The notes beneath the pieces are model-generated. The model did no database searches, was not told where the DNA came from, and worked only from the letters and a program-made list of their open reading frames with translations. Source: Clostridia bacterium (lineage in GTDB: Bacteria > Bacillota_A > Clostridia > Oscillospirales > Acutalibacteraceae). Taken from it: 56,776 bases of DNA. Positions 34,646 through 43,321 of this stretch are shown here, one piece after another. Within the stretch, counting starts at the first letter, position 1. Each line of letters starts with the position of its first letter. The DNA is taken from NCBI GenBank assembly GCA_009930155.1, contig RZYX01000004.1, positions 1 to 56,776 on the forward strand, given 5' to 3'. Both the position numbers and the translations under genes were made by a program.

Positions 34646-34826
34646 CCTTGTATAAATCTAATTGTTTATATAGATTTAAAAGTGATTTATATATAGCAAA
34701 GGTGAAAATATCAAATGAATACATCTGAATATTGTTAAAAAGATAACAATCTTTCACACTTATCTTAAGAAAAAAAGAATGATTTTTGTGCAAAACCATA
34801 TTTTTAAAACAACTTTGTTAAAACTA

Positions 34827-34855
34827 TTGACAAATAATGTGCATACTGATATATT
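34827..34855 (+). promoter_or_regulatory. Probable adhE promoter
   Basis: TTGACA (34827-34832), 17-bp spacer, TATATT (34850-34855). A near-consensus sigma-A promoter with a Rex-like operator just downstream. Confidence 0.7.
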
Positions 34856-34868
34856 TATAGCAAGAAGA

Positions 34869-34886
34869 TTGTTAAAAATATATCAA
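34869..34886. promoter_or_regulatory. Candidate Rex operator at adhE
   Basis: TTGTTAAAAATATATCAA matches 12 of 14 defined positions of the clostridial Rex consensus TTGTTAA-N4-TTAACAA. Its place, right after the expected transcription start, suits repression. Rex senses NADH/NAD+ and commonly controls adhE in Clostridia. Confidence 0.45.
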
Positions 34887-35061
34887 ACGATTTACGATTA
34901 AAGAACATTAAATTAAAAGAGTTTTAAAATGCTAATTTATACTATAAATATGATTGGAGTTTTTGCAAAAACTAATTTTTATATCAGTTTGTTTAAGTTT
35001 ATTTAATTTAAAACATACAAACCAATTGTTAGAAAATAATACTAAACAGGGAGGAATTACA

Positions 35062-37764
35062 ATGGCAGACCAAATTTTAAAAACACAAAACACAGTAGAG
35101 AATGTGGAACAACTTATTTCTAAAATGGACGAAATAAGAAAGGCACAAGAAATTTATTCAACTTTTACTCAAGAACAAGTGGATGTGATTTTTAAAGCGG
35201 CAGCAACAGCAGCTAATAAGCAACGAATCCCTCTTGCAAAAATTGCTAAAGAAGAAACGGGCATGGGCATTGTTGAAGATAAAGTTATAAAAAATCATTA
35301 CGCATCAGAGAATATATACAACGCATATAAAGATACAAAAACTTGTGGAGTAATTGAAGAAGACAAAATAAATGGTATAAGAAAGATAGCTGAACCCATT
35401 GGCTTGATTGCGGCAATAATTCCAACAACAAATCCAACTTCAACCGCTATTTTCAAGGCTTTACTTGCTCTTAAAACAAGAAATGGAATTATCTTTTCTC
35501 CACATCCAAGAGCAAAAAAATGCACAATTGAGTCCGCAAAAGTAATTTTGGAAGCTGCGGTTAAGGCAGGAGCTCCAGAGGGAATTATTGGATGGATTGA
35601 CACTCCTTCTGTTGAACTTTCAAATGAAGTTATGAAAAATGCTGACTTTATTCTTGCAACAGGTGGACCAGGAATGGTAAAGGCTGCGTATTCATCGGGC
35701 AAACCCGCACTAGGTGTTGGTGCTGGTAACACACCAGCAGTTATACACAAATCGGCAGATATAAAGATGGCAGTTAGCTCTATTATTGTTTCAAAGACTT
35801 TTGATAATGGCATGATTTGTGCATCGGAACAATCTGTTGTTGTTGATGAGAAAATCTATAATGAAGTTAAAAAAGAGTTTATTTATCGTGGTTGCTATTT
35901 CCTTAATAAAGATGAAATAGAAAAGGTAAGAAAAACAATAATAATCGGTGGAGCATTGAATGCGAAGATAGTTGGGCAATCAGCTTATACAATTGCGGCT
36001 CTTGCAGGAGTTAAAGTTCCAGAGGATACAAAAATTATAATTGGTGAAGTTGAGAGTATAGAACTTTCTGAAGAGTTTGCGCATGAAAAACTTTCTCCTG
36101 TTCTTGCAATGTATAAGTACAAGAATTTTAAAGAGGCAATTTTTAAAGCTGATAAATTGGTTAAAGACGGTGGTTATGGCCATACGGCATCAATTTTTAT
36201 TAATATAACTAAAGAACAAGAAGACCTAGATGCTTTTGAAATGGCTATGAAGGCTTGCCGTATAGTTGTTAATACACCATCAGCACACGGCGGAATAGGC
36301 GACCTTTATAACTTTAAGCTTTCTCCATCTCTTACACTGGGCTGTGGCTCTTGGGGAGGTAACTCTGTTTCTCAAAATGTTGAAGCGTTACATCTTGTAA
36401 ATATTAAAACAGTTGCCGAAAGGAAGGAGAATATGCTTTGGTTTAGAGCACCTGAAAAGATTTATTTCAAAAGAGGTTCAATTGATACTGCGATTAGAGA
36501 ACTTAAGGAAGTTTATGACAAGAAAAGAGTATTTATTGTAACTGATGAATTTTTATATTTGAACAACTATACAAAACCAGTTGCAAAAAAACTGGATGAT
36601 CTCGTAGAAAAAATGATCAAGACCACGCCATATTTTGCAAAAATGACAATACCTGCGGGAAGCTACAAGGGTCAGGAAAAAGATGTAAAAACCTTCAGCA
36701 GCCCAAATATACTTGCCGTTAACGAAAAAATCGGAGAAGCAACCGCATACATGATGACCAAGACGCTATTCCAAAACAAAAAAGACCTGGTAGTGATCAG
36801 TGCAAGGATGGCGGCAATGGATGCGGCAAAGATTATGTGGACACTTTATGAGCATCCAGATGTTGATTTCCAAGATCTTGCAATGCGTTTTATGGATATC
36901 AGAAAGAGAATTTATACTTATCCTAAAATGGGTAAAAAAGCTAACTTTATTGCAATACCAACTTCTGCAGGTACAGGAAGTGAAGTGACTCCATTCGCAG
37001 TTATAACAGATGAAAAAACAGGGGTTAAATATCCTTTGGCGGACTATGAACTTATGCCTGATATTGCGATTGTTGATGTTGATTTTATGATGGATATGCC
37101 AAAAGGGCTTACAGCAGCTTCTGGTGTTGATGCGTTGACACATGCTCTTGAAGCATATGTATCGTTGCTTGCGACAGATTATACAGATGGAATGGCACTA
37201 AAAGCTATAAAAAATATTTTCAAATATTTGCCTTCTGCATACAGTAATGGAGCTATGGATTATGAAGCAAGAGAGAAAATGGCAAATGCATCAACGATGG
37301 CTGGAATAGCTTTTGCAAACGCATTCTTGGGAGTATGTCACTCGATGGCTCATAAGCTTGGAGCATTCTTTGATTTGCCACATGGTGTTGCTAATGCACT
37401 TTTGATAAACGAAGTTATCAAATTTAATGCAACAGATAAGCCAGTAAAAATGGGAGCTTTCTCTCAGTACAAATTCCCTCACACAATTGAAAGATATGCA
37501 GAAATTGCTTCTTTTGTAGGTGTAGAAGGAAAAACGGATGAAGAGAAAGTAGAAAACCTCATTGTAAAGATTGATGAGCTTAAGACGGCGGTAGGTATAA
37601 AGAAATCAATCAAAGACTATGGAGTTGACGAAAAAGAGTTTCTTGCTAAGTTAGATGAAATGGTCGAACATGCATTTGATGACCAGTGTACTGGTGCTAA
37701 TCCAAGGTATCCGTTGATGTCTGAAATAAAGCAAATGTACCTTAATGCATATTATTGCAAATAA
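35062..37764 (+). CDS. adhE: Bifunctional acetaldehyde-CoA/alcohol dehydrogenase with foreign internal segment
   Basis: 900 residues (usual ~870). AdhE reduces acetyl-CoA to acetaldehyde and then to ethanol, using two NADH. The N-terminal aldehyde dehydrogenase domain is intact with catalytic Cys in FDNGMICASEQ. The C-terminal iron-dependent ADH domain keeps the metal ligands (GVDALTH; CHSMAHKLGAFFDLPHG). However residues ~512-584 (36595-36813) do not belong to the family: they read as the end of a TAXI-type TRAP receptor (TIPAGSYKGQEKDVKT; TKTLFQNKKDL) and replace the stretch that ends in the NAD-binding GGGS-x-MD motif. By hand count this segment has ~48% G/C at third positions against ~21% just upstream. 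If real, the alcohol dehydrogenase half is probably unable to bind NAD normally. ATG 35062 has GGGAGGA upstream. Confidence 0.93.
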   Translation: MADQILKTQNTVENVEQLISKMDEIRKAQEIYSTFTQEQVDVIFKAAATAANKQRIPLAKIAKEETGMGIVEDKVIKNHYASENIYNAYKDTKTCGVIEEDKINGIRKIAEPIGLIAAIIPTTNPTSTAIFKALLALKTRNGIIFSPHPRAKKCTIESAKVILEAAVKAGAPEGIIGWIDTPSVELSNEVMKNADFILATGGPGMVKAAYSSGKPALGVGAGNTPAVIHKSADIKMAVSSIIVSKTFDNGMICASEQSVVVDEKIYNEVKKEFIYRGCYFLNKDEIEKVRKTIIIGGALNAKIVGQSAYTIAALAGVKVPEDTKIIIGEVESIELSEEFAHEKLSPVLAMYKYKNFKEAIFKADKLVKDGGYGHTASIFINITKEQEDLDAFEMAMKACRIVVNTPSAHGGIGDLYNFKLSPSLTLGCGSWGGNSVSQNVEALHLVNIKTVAERKENMLWFRAPEKIYFKRGSIDTAIRELKEVYDKKRVFIVTDEFLYLNNYTKPVAKKLDDLVEKMIKTTPYFAKMTIPAGSYKGQEKDVKTFSSPNILAVNEKIGEATAYMMTKTLFQNKKDLVVISARMAAMDAAKIMWTLYEHPDVDFQDLAMRFMDIRKRIYTYPKMGKKANFIAIPTSAGTGSEVTPFAVITDEKTGVKYPLADYELMPDIAIVDVDFMMDMPKGLTAASGVDALTHALEAYVSLLATDYTDGMALKAIKNIFKYLPSAYSNGAMDYEAREKMANASTMAGIAFANAFLGVCHSMAHKLGAFFDLPHGVANALLINEVIKFNATDKPVKMGAFSQYKFPHTIERYAEIASFVGVEGKTDEEKVENLIVKIDELKTAVGIKKSIKDYGVDEKEFLAKLDEMVEHAFDDQCTGANPRYPLMSEIKQMYLNAYYCK
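36595..36813 (+). other. In-frame foreign segment inside adhE (TAXI TRAP receptor-like)
   Basis: 73 codons between KPVAKKL and AMDAAKIMW. The peptide resembles the C-terminal part of TAXI-family TRAP transporter receptors (consensus TIPAGTYPGQDEDVPT, then ...TKALFEN). Codons such as ATC, ACC, AAG, AGC, TTC and AAC are much commoner here than on either side. The right junction lies at GCGGCAATGGATGCGGC, where a short shared sequence could have guided recombination. Both joins keep the reading frame. Confidence 0.75.
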
Positions 37765-37794
37765 TATGAAAGTTAGTTAGAGGAAGTCATTTTT

Positions 37795-37840
37795 AAAGGC
37801 AGATTAGCAGTGGAAAAATGTTGCCTAATCTGCCTTTGAT
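37795..37840 (+). terminator. adhE terminator
   Basis: 13-bp perfect stem AAAGGCAGATTAG / CTAATCTGCCTTT (37795-37807, 37825-37837), with inner GCA/TGC pairing, 31 bp after adhE. Confidence 0.8.
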
Positions 37841-37954
37841 TTAGACTAATATATATACTATATAAATAGTATATAAAAACTTAAATAAAAAATGTAAACT
37901 AAGTATGTGATTTTGATTAAAATTAACTTGATTAAAAATGCATATAAAAGCAAA

Positions 37955-37990
37955 TAAAAATGTACACCCTAAAAACTAAAGGGTGTACAT
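37955..37990 (-). terminator. Terminator of the lipase-like gene
   Basis: 11-bp perfect stem ATGTACACCCT / AGGGTGTACAT (arms 37980-37990 and 37960-37970), 9-nt loop, then TTTTTATTT on the minus strand; 40 bp past the stop. Confidence 0.85.
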
Positions 37991-38029
37991 AATATTTAGT
38001 GATTTATTTAATTTTTTTATTGCGTTATA

Positions 38030-39232
38030 TTAATCTATTGTTTCAAGAGAAGAAACACGATTAAATATATCAACAAAGAATTTTTTGTATACTTCATTGT
38101 TCTCACCCATGCCAATATAGGACAGATGTGTTTTTGTGTCTTCAATAGGCATAACATTCCAAACACCTGGTTCTATATCTTCATCAAGGGTTTTGAATGT
38201 GTATGGCTCTCCAATTGGATATCGTGAAGATTTAACATTACATACGCCGTCGCTTGCACCCCAAGATTTATCAATAGGTATTCTATTCTCTTTAGTTTTT
38301 TTATTTCGATATACACCTTCAGCAAATCCCGTAAGAGCGAGTGGAGGGCATTTTAACATATATTTTGAAGGTACATCAACACCCTTTACATCTTTAGTTG
38401 CACATCCTGAGAATGATATGTAGTAAATATTGTCAAAAATCTGTAGCTTTTCGTTTAGCTCTTTTGCACGGTGAGGATATAGGTCATAGAACATATTATC
38501 TTCATTGTGAACTAGATTTTTAACATTTTTACCGTCAATTTTAAAATCAATATTTTTAAGGTCGGGTTCTTTTGTAACGCCAAAGTGGTCAAGTCTAAAG
38601 TCTAATACTTTTGATAAAGGAGTGTGCGAAATTAGCGAGCCTAGTCCATAGACCGCAGTTTCTGCTGAGTTTAGGATTTTAAGTGAGTCCAGTACATATA
38701 AAATGGATGCACCGTTATTTGTGGCCGAAGCAGAAGTAATGCTGTGTATCCAGTTGGTGTGACCTCCTTTAAAAAGGTCGGATAGTTCATCTTCAGGAGT
38801 TACAGCACGCTCTTCCTCGCTTCCAAGATAAAGAAGATTTGTTAGCATTCTTTCTGTTGGGCCACCAAAGCTATATCCAAAAAGATTTACCTTTTTAATG
38901 TTTCCGTTTCTATCTGTAGTGCCCCAATTTGGTACAAGTGCTTTTTTGTATGTTCTGCCATAACGCTCATGCCCGTATTTCTCCGAATGGGCTTTACCGT
39001 AGTCGACTGTTTTGCCTAAGAGAGCAGCATAAACCTCACAAGCTTTGTCCCATGCACTGGAAAATGGACCTGAAGATGGTGTATAGCATTCTACACCCAT
39101 GCTTTTAAATAGCTTGCGAATATCCGTTTTCCACCAGCCAAAATAGGGGAACACTTTTGATAACCCTTCTTCTTCGCCAAAACTACACATTCCAGATACC
39201 AAAATAAACGGATAATTGTTTGCTTTATACAT
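38030..39232 (-). CDS. Lipase-like alpha/beta hydrolase (family I.5 type), no signal peptide
   Basis: 400 residues. Resembles the large Gram-positive lipases of Staphylococcus and Geobacillus (family I.5): PFILVSGMCSFG at the start of the fold, VDYGKAHSEKYGHERYGRTY around the zinc-binding insert, nucleophile Ser in LFGYSFGG (~118), catalytic Asp in GASDGVCNV (~335) and His in KTHLSYIG (~371). The known relatives are secreted with a long propeptide; this one starts directly with the catalytic domain, so it appears cytosolic. An RBS (AGGAGGT) precedes the ATG at 39232. Single-gene unit; substrate unknown. Confidence 0.85.
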   Translation of the reverse strand: MYKANNYPFILVSGMCSFGEEEGLSKVFPYFGWWKTDIRKLFKSMGVECYTPSSGPFSSAWDKACEVYAALLGKTVDYGKAHSEKYGHERYGRTYKKALVPNWGTTDRNGNIKKVNLFGYSFGGPTERMLTNLLYLGSEEERAVTPEDELSDLFKGGHTNWIHSITSASATNNGASILYVLDSLKILNSAETAVYGLGSLISHTPLSKVLDFRLDHFGVTKEPDLKNIDFKIDGKNVKNLVHNEDNMFYDLYPHRAKELNEKLQIFDNIYYISFSGCATKDVKGVDVPSKYMLKCPPLALTGFAEGVYRNKKTKENRIPIDKSWGASDGVCNVKSSRYPIGEPYTFKTLDEDIEPGVWNVMPIEDTKTHLSYIGMGENNEVYKKFFVDIFNRVSSLETID

Positions 39233-39574
39233 TCGACTACCTCCTAATAATATTAAAGCGAAAATTTCGCTAAAGATACAAAAATTTATTTTATAACCAG
39301 TGATTTTTTATTTAAGCATGACTAAAATTACATCAATATCTATTTGTAAAGGGAATATATTGTAAAATTATAGTATAAACTCAGTTATTATATCATAGAT
39401 GTTGCTATATTTGAACATATTGCATAGAAACTTTCACATCAAAGTTAAAATATTGTTAAGTTACTATGTAAACAGCTTGTTTTCATAGTGAGCTATATTG
39501 GCAAAGGTATCAGTAAAAAGGTATCGAAACATATAACCTTTAATATTAACTGTTTCGATATAAATCGACAGCAC
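39233..39574. other. Gene-free divergent region, lipase / hydrogenase
   Basis: No gene seen. Contains inverted arms TATCGAAACA / TGTTTCGATA (39522-39531, 39551-39560) next to a second partial TCGAT/ATCGA pair, directly upstream of the hydrogenase -35 box: a candidate operator. Confidence 0.5.
39522..39560. promoter_or_regulatory. Inverted repeat upstream of the hydrogenase promoter
   Basis: TATCGAAACA (39522-39531) and TGTTTCGATA (39551-39560), perfect 10-bp arms separated by 19 bp, ending 14 bp before the -35. The centre-to-centre distance is near three helical turns, suited to two dimers or a looped activator site. Confidence 0.5.
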
Positions 39575-39603
39575 TTGACTTCGAGAACTATCTGATTTAT
39601 AAT
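39575..39603 (+). promoter_or_regulatory. Hydrogenase operon promoter
   Basis: TTGACT (39575-39580), 17-bp spacer, TATAAT (39598-39603). Eleven of twelve consensus positions, which implies high expression. Leader of about 50 nt. Confidence 0.8.
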
Positions 39604-39660
39604 TACTGGGTTTGAGAATGTTAAAATTTTAGCAAAAGAAAATTTATTGGAGGTTTACCT

Positions 39661-41496
39661 ATGAGCCGCTTAGAAATAAGAACACCAGACAGGGCGCAAA
39701 TGGTTGTTGAGGGACTTTACAGTGACGTTGAACGTCGTATCGTTGCAAGCCCCCCAGGTCTTTGCCCGATTGATATGTCTCTTGTATTCTTGAATCTTTG
39801 TCATGCACAAACATGTGGTAAGTGCGTTCCTTGCAGAATTGGGCTTTCACAGCTTGCAACGCTTATTACCGATGTACTTGAAGGAAGAGCAACACTTAAA
39901 ACAATTGATTTAATCGAAAAAACTGCACGAGTAATAAAAAATTCAGCTGATTGTGCAATAGGACGTGAGGCTGCACAAATGGTTCTTCGTGGAGTTATTG
40001 GATTTAGAGATGATTACATTGAACATGTTGAGCATCACAGATGTTTATGTAGCTTAAATCAGCCTGTTCCATGTGTTGCATTATGTCCTGCAGGAGTTGA
40101 TATTCCTGGATATGTTGCACTTATTGGTGACAAACGTTATGCTGATGCAGTTCGTTTAATTAGAAAGGACAATCCATTCACAGTAGCTTGTGCTATGGTT
40201 TGTGAGCATCCATGCGAAGCAAGATGTCGTCGCAATATGGTTGATGATTCTATTAACATTAGAGCGCTTAAGCGTTATGCTGTTGACAAGGCAGGAAAAG
40301 TTCCTGTTCCAGAGAATATGGAGTCAACAGGTAAAAAAGTTGCTGTTATTGGCGGCGGACCTGGTGGCCTTAGTGCTGCATATTTCCTTGCATTAATGGG
40401 ACATGAAGTAGAAGTGTTTGAAAAGCGTGCTCATTTGGGCGGAATGCTTCGTTACGGAATCCCAAGTTATAGATTGCCTCGTGAGCGTCTACAAGAAGAT
40501 ATTGATGCAATCCTTTCAACTGGCGTTAAAGTTAAATTAAATGTAGAAGTTGGAAAAGATTATACTATAAAAGAACTTCGTAATAATTTTGATAGCGTGT
40601 ATATTTCAATTGGTGCACAAGCTGATAAGTTTGTTGGAATTGAAGGCGAAGATAGCAGAGGAGTTATTTCTGCTGTTGAGTTCCTCAGGGGTATTGGAGA
40701 CGATATATTCCCTGACTTTACAGGAAAAAAAGTTATCGTTATTGGTGGCGGAAATGTTGCTATGGACTGTGCGAGAAGTGCGCGCAGACTTGGTGCAGAA
40801 TCTGTTAGCATTGCTTATCGCAGACGCCGTAGCGATATGACTGCATTGCCTGAAGAAATTGATGGTGCAATCGAAGAAGGCTGTGAACTTCTTGAGCTTT
40901 CAGCTCCTGTAAAAATTGAAAGTGATTCTGAGGGTCAAGTTGCTGCATTGTGGTGCCAACCACAAATGATTGGTATGTTTGATGCTGCTGGCAGACCTCG
41001 TCCACAAAAAGCGGATTCTCCAATGGAAAAAATCGATGCTGACATAGTAATTGTTGCTATTGGTCAAGGTATTGAAACAGCTCCATTTGAGGAAGCTGGG
41101 GTTAAAATAAAGCGTGGAGTTATTGATGCAATGAGCTCTGGCGATGTTGGAACAATAACAGGCGTTTTTGCTGGTGGAGACTGTGTTACAGGCCCTGCTT
41201 CAGCTATCAAAGCTATTGCAGCTGGTAAAGTTGCTGCTGCAAATATTGATGAATACTTAGGCTTTTATCATGAGATAAAAGTTGATATGGATATTCCAGC
41301 TGCCAAATTTTATGACCGCAAGCCTTGCGGACGCGTTGAGTCATGTGAGCGTCCTTCGCTCGAAAGAATTAAGGATTTTGACTTAATAGAGTTTGCTATG
41401 ACTGATGAAGAAGCAGCACAGGAAGCAAGCAGATGTTTGCGTTGTGACCACTTTGGCTATGGTACATTTAAAGGAGGTAGAACTAAGAAATGGTAA
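39661..41496 (+). CDS. NuoF-tail/GltD-like NAD(P)H flavoprotein of the hydrogenase
   Basis: 611 residues. Residues ~40-105 are the C-terminal [4Fe-4S] domain of NuoF/HydB (TCGKCVPCRIG, Cys 52/55/58 plus Cys ~98). The rest is a glutamate synthase small-subunit (GltD/NfnB) module: two [4Fe-4S] sites in the Cys-rich region (CLCSLNQPVPC, CEHPCEARC), FAD fold VAVIGGGPGGLSAAY (~228), NAD(P) fold VIVIGGGNVAMDCARSAR (~358) and FAGGDCVTGPASAIKA. RBS GGAGG before the ATG. It overlaps hydA by 7 bp, so it should pass electrons between NAD(P)H and the hydrogenase, possibly by bifurcation with ferredoxin. Such fusions occur beside group A hydrogenases in Clostridia; exact role not proven. Confidence 0.88.
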   Translation: MSRLEIRTPDRAQMVVEGLYSDVERRIVASPPGLCPIDMSLVFLNLCHAQTCGKCVPCRIGLSQLATLITDVLEGRATLKTIDLIEKTARVIKNSADCAIGREAAQMVLRGVIGFRDDYIEHVEHHRCLCSLNQPVPCVALCPAGVDIPGYVALIGDKRYADAVRLIRKDNPFTVACAMVCEHPCEARCRRNMVDDSINIRALKRYAVDKAGKVPVPENMESTGKKVAVIGGGPGGLSAAYFLALMGHEVEVFEKRAHLGGMLRYGIPSYRLPRERLQEDIDAILSTGVKVKLNVEVGKDYTIKELRNNFDSVYISIGAQADKFVGIEGEDSRGVISAVEFLRGIGDDIFPDFTGKKVIVIGGGNVAMDCARSARRLGAESVSIAYRRRRSDMTALPEEIDGAIEEGCELLELSAPVKIESDSEGQVAALWCQPQMIGMFDAAGRPRPQKADSPMEKIDADIVIVAIGQGIETAPFEEAGVKIKRGVIDAMSSGDVGTITGVFAGGDCVTGPASAIKAIAAGKVAAANIDEYLGFYHEIKVDMDIPAAKFYDRKPCGRVESCERPSLERIKDFDLIEFAMTDEEAAQEASRCLRCDHFGYGTFKGGRTKKW

Positions 41497-43238
41497 AACT
41501 TACAATAGATTCAATCCCCGTAGAAGTTAAAGAAGGCACAACCGTATTAGAGGCTGCTCGTTCCGTTGGAGTTTGCGTTCCAAGTCTTTGTTATGTTAAA
41601 GGTCTTAATGAAATTGGTGCTTGCCGTGTTTGCGTTGTTGAAGTTGAGGGAATGGAATCTCTTATTGCTTCTTGCAAAGAAACAGTAGAAGATGGCATGG
41701 TTGTTTATACAAATAGTCCTCGTGTTAGAGAAGCAAGAAAAGTTAATGTTGAGCTTATTCTTTCTCAGCATGACTGCCGTTGTGCATCATGTGTAAGAAG
41801 CGGTAATTGCAAACTCCAGAGTATTGCTCGTGATTTAGGTATATTTGAAATTCCTTATGAGTCAAAATATGAGCAATTAGATTGGTCTTCTGATTTCCCA
41901 CTTCAAAGAGATGCTGCAAAATGCATAAAATGTATGCGTTGCATTCAGGTTTGTGACAAAATTCAGGGAATTAATATTTGGGATGTTCAAGGAACTGGTT
42001 CAAGGACAACTGTTAATGTTTCATATAATAGAGATATAGATGCTACTAACTGTGTTTTGTGCGGTCAGTGTATTGTTAATTGCCCTGTTGGTGCTTTAAG
42101 AGAAAGAGATGATACACAAGTTGTATTTGATGCTCTTGCAGACCCAGAAATTATCACAGTTGTTCAGGTTGCTCCTGCTATTCGTGCTGCTTGGGGCGAG
42201 TCTTTAGGGCTTAGTGATGAGCAGGCAACTGTCGGCAAAATGGTTGCTTCTTTAAAACGAATGGGCTTTAACTATGTTTTTGATACGAACTTTGCTGCTG
42301 ACCTTACAATTATGGAAGAGGGCAGCGAATTTCTTGAAAGACTTAAAGACCCAAATAAGGCAGGAAGGCCATTGTTTACATCTTGCTGTCCAGCATGGGT
42401 TCGTTTTGCAAAATCCAAATATCCTAATTTTGTTGGTGATCTTTCAACAGCTAAATCACCACAACAGATGTTTGGTGCAGTTGCAAAATCATATTTTGCA
42501 GAAAAGATTGGCGTTGACCCTAAAAAGATTTTCTGTATTTCAATTATGCCTTGCGTTGCTAAAAAAGCAGAGTGCGATCTTCCAACAATGAAGGACACAG
42601 GTTGCGATGCTGATGTTGATGTAAGTTTAACAACAAGAGAATTTGTTCGCATGATTACAGCAGAGCATATTTCTCCTGAAATGCTGGAAGAACAAAGTTT
42701 TGATAGCCCACTTGGCGAAGCAACTGGTGCTGCCGTTATATTCGGAGCAACAGGAGGCGTTATGGAAGCTGCACTTCGTAGTGCTTATTTCCTTGTAAAA
42801 GGTGAAAATCCAGACCCTGAAGCATTTTCGAATGTTCGTGGAATGGACGGATGGAAAGAATCAGAATTTGAACTTAATGGCACTGTGCTTAAGGTTGCTG
42901 TTGTAAGTGGACTTCATAACACAGCTCGTTTGCTTGACGCAATTAACAGAGGAGAAGTTAGCTATCATTTTGTTGAAGTTATGGCATGTCCTGGCGGTTG
43001 TGCTGGTGGTGGCGGACAGCCAATCCAAGATTGTTGCGATATGGCTGATAAGCTTGAACTTACAGAAAATAGAGTGAAAAAGCTTTATGATCTTGATTTA
43101 TCTTCAAAGATTCGTTTCTCACATGATAACCCAGAGATTGCTCAGCTTTATAAAGATTATATGGGAACTCCGCTTTCAAAGAAATCTCATCATTTGTTAC
43201 ATACAGATCACTTTGCTTGGGATATGCCAGAAAATTAA
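41490..43238 (+). CDS. hydA: [FeFe]-hydrogenase catalytic subunit (group A, modular M3)
   Basis: 582 residues. Reduces protons to H2. N-terminal [2Fe-2S] (Cys 34, 45, 48, 62), the His-ligated [4Fe-4S] site (His93, Cys 97/100/106), two [4Fe-4S] ferredoxin motifs (CIKCMRCIQVC at 144-154; CVLCGQCIVNCP at 187-198), then the H-cluster domain with all three signatures TSCCPAW, MPCVAKKAE and MACPGGCAGGGGQP. Same architecture as clostridial monomeric CpI, but encoded after an NAD(P)H flavoprotein, so it is probably part of a complex. Needs HydEFG, encoded at 11.4-15.1 kb. No separate promoter. Confidence 0.96.
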   Translation: MVKLTIDSIPVEVKEGTTVLEAARSVGVCVPSLCYVKGLNEIGACRVCVVEVEGMESLIASCKETVEDGMVVYTNSPRVREARKVNVELILSQHDCRCASCVRSGNCKLQSIARDLGIFEIPYESKYEQLDWSSDFPLQRDAAKCIKCMRCIQVCDKIQGINIWDVQGTGSRTTVNVSYNRDIDATNCVLCGQCIVNCPVGALRERDDTQVVFDALADPEIITVVQVAPAIRAAWGESLGLSDEQATVGKMVASLKRMGFNYVFDTNFAADLTIMEEGSEFLERLKDPNKAGRPLFTSCCPAWVRFAKSKYPNFVGDLSTAKSPQQMFGAVAKSYFAEKIGVDPKKIFCISIMPCVAKKAECDLPTMKDTGCDADVDVSLTTREFVRMITAEHISPEMLEEQSFDSPLGEATGAAVIFGATGGVMEAALRSAYFLVKGENPDPEAFSNVRGMDGWKESEFELNGTVLKVAVVSGLHNTARLLDAINRGEVSYHFVEVMACPGGCAGGGGQPIQDCCDMADKLELTENRVKKLYDLDLSSKIRFSHDNPEIAQLYKDYMGTPLSKKSHHLLHTDHFAWDMPEN

Positions 43239-43263
43239 AAACATATCATGTTACAAACATAAA

Positions 43264-43292
43264 AAGAAGAGCCCTTTTAGGGCTCTTCTTTG
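43264..43292 (+). terminator. Terminator of the hydrogenase operon
   Basis: AAGAAGAGCCC / GGGCTCTTCTT perfect 11-bp stem (43264-43274, 43280-43290), 5-nt loop, 25 bp after hydA; the distal arm supplies the Ts. Confidence 0.8.
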
Positions 43293-43321
43293 ACAATGTC
43301 ACCAATATTTGCGAATAGGTA

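Larger units (their letters stand above)
34646..35061 (+). other. adhE upstream region
   Basis: Gene-free. Contains the adhE promoter (34827-34855), a Rex-like site (34869-34886) and about 200 nt of AT-rich leader. An in-frame ATG at 34954 would add 36 residues without an RBS and is not used. Confidence 0.55.

Noticed and set aside
34954..35061. 36-residue N-terminal extension of adhE
   Set aside because: No RBS at 34954, hydrophobic sequence foreign to AdhE, while GGGAGGA stands in front of the ATG at 35062.
36595..36813. Reading the odd adhE stretch as an ordinary frameshifted AdhE segment
   Set aside because: The peptide in the reading frame is itself a recognisable TAXI-like sequence and codon use changes with it; a frameshift would give neither.
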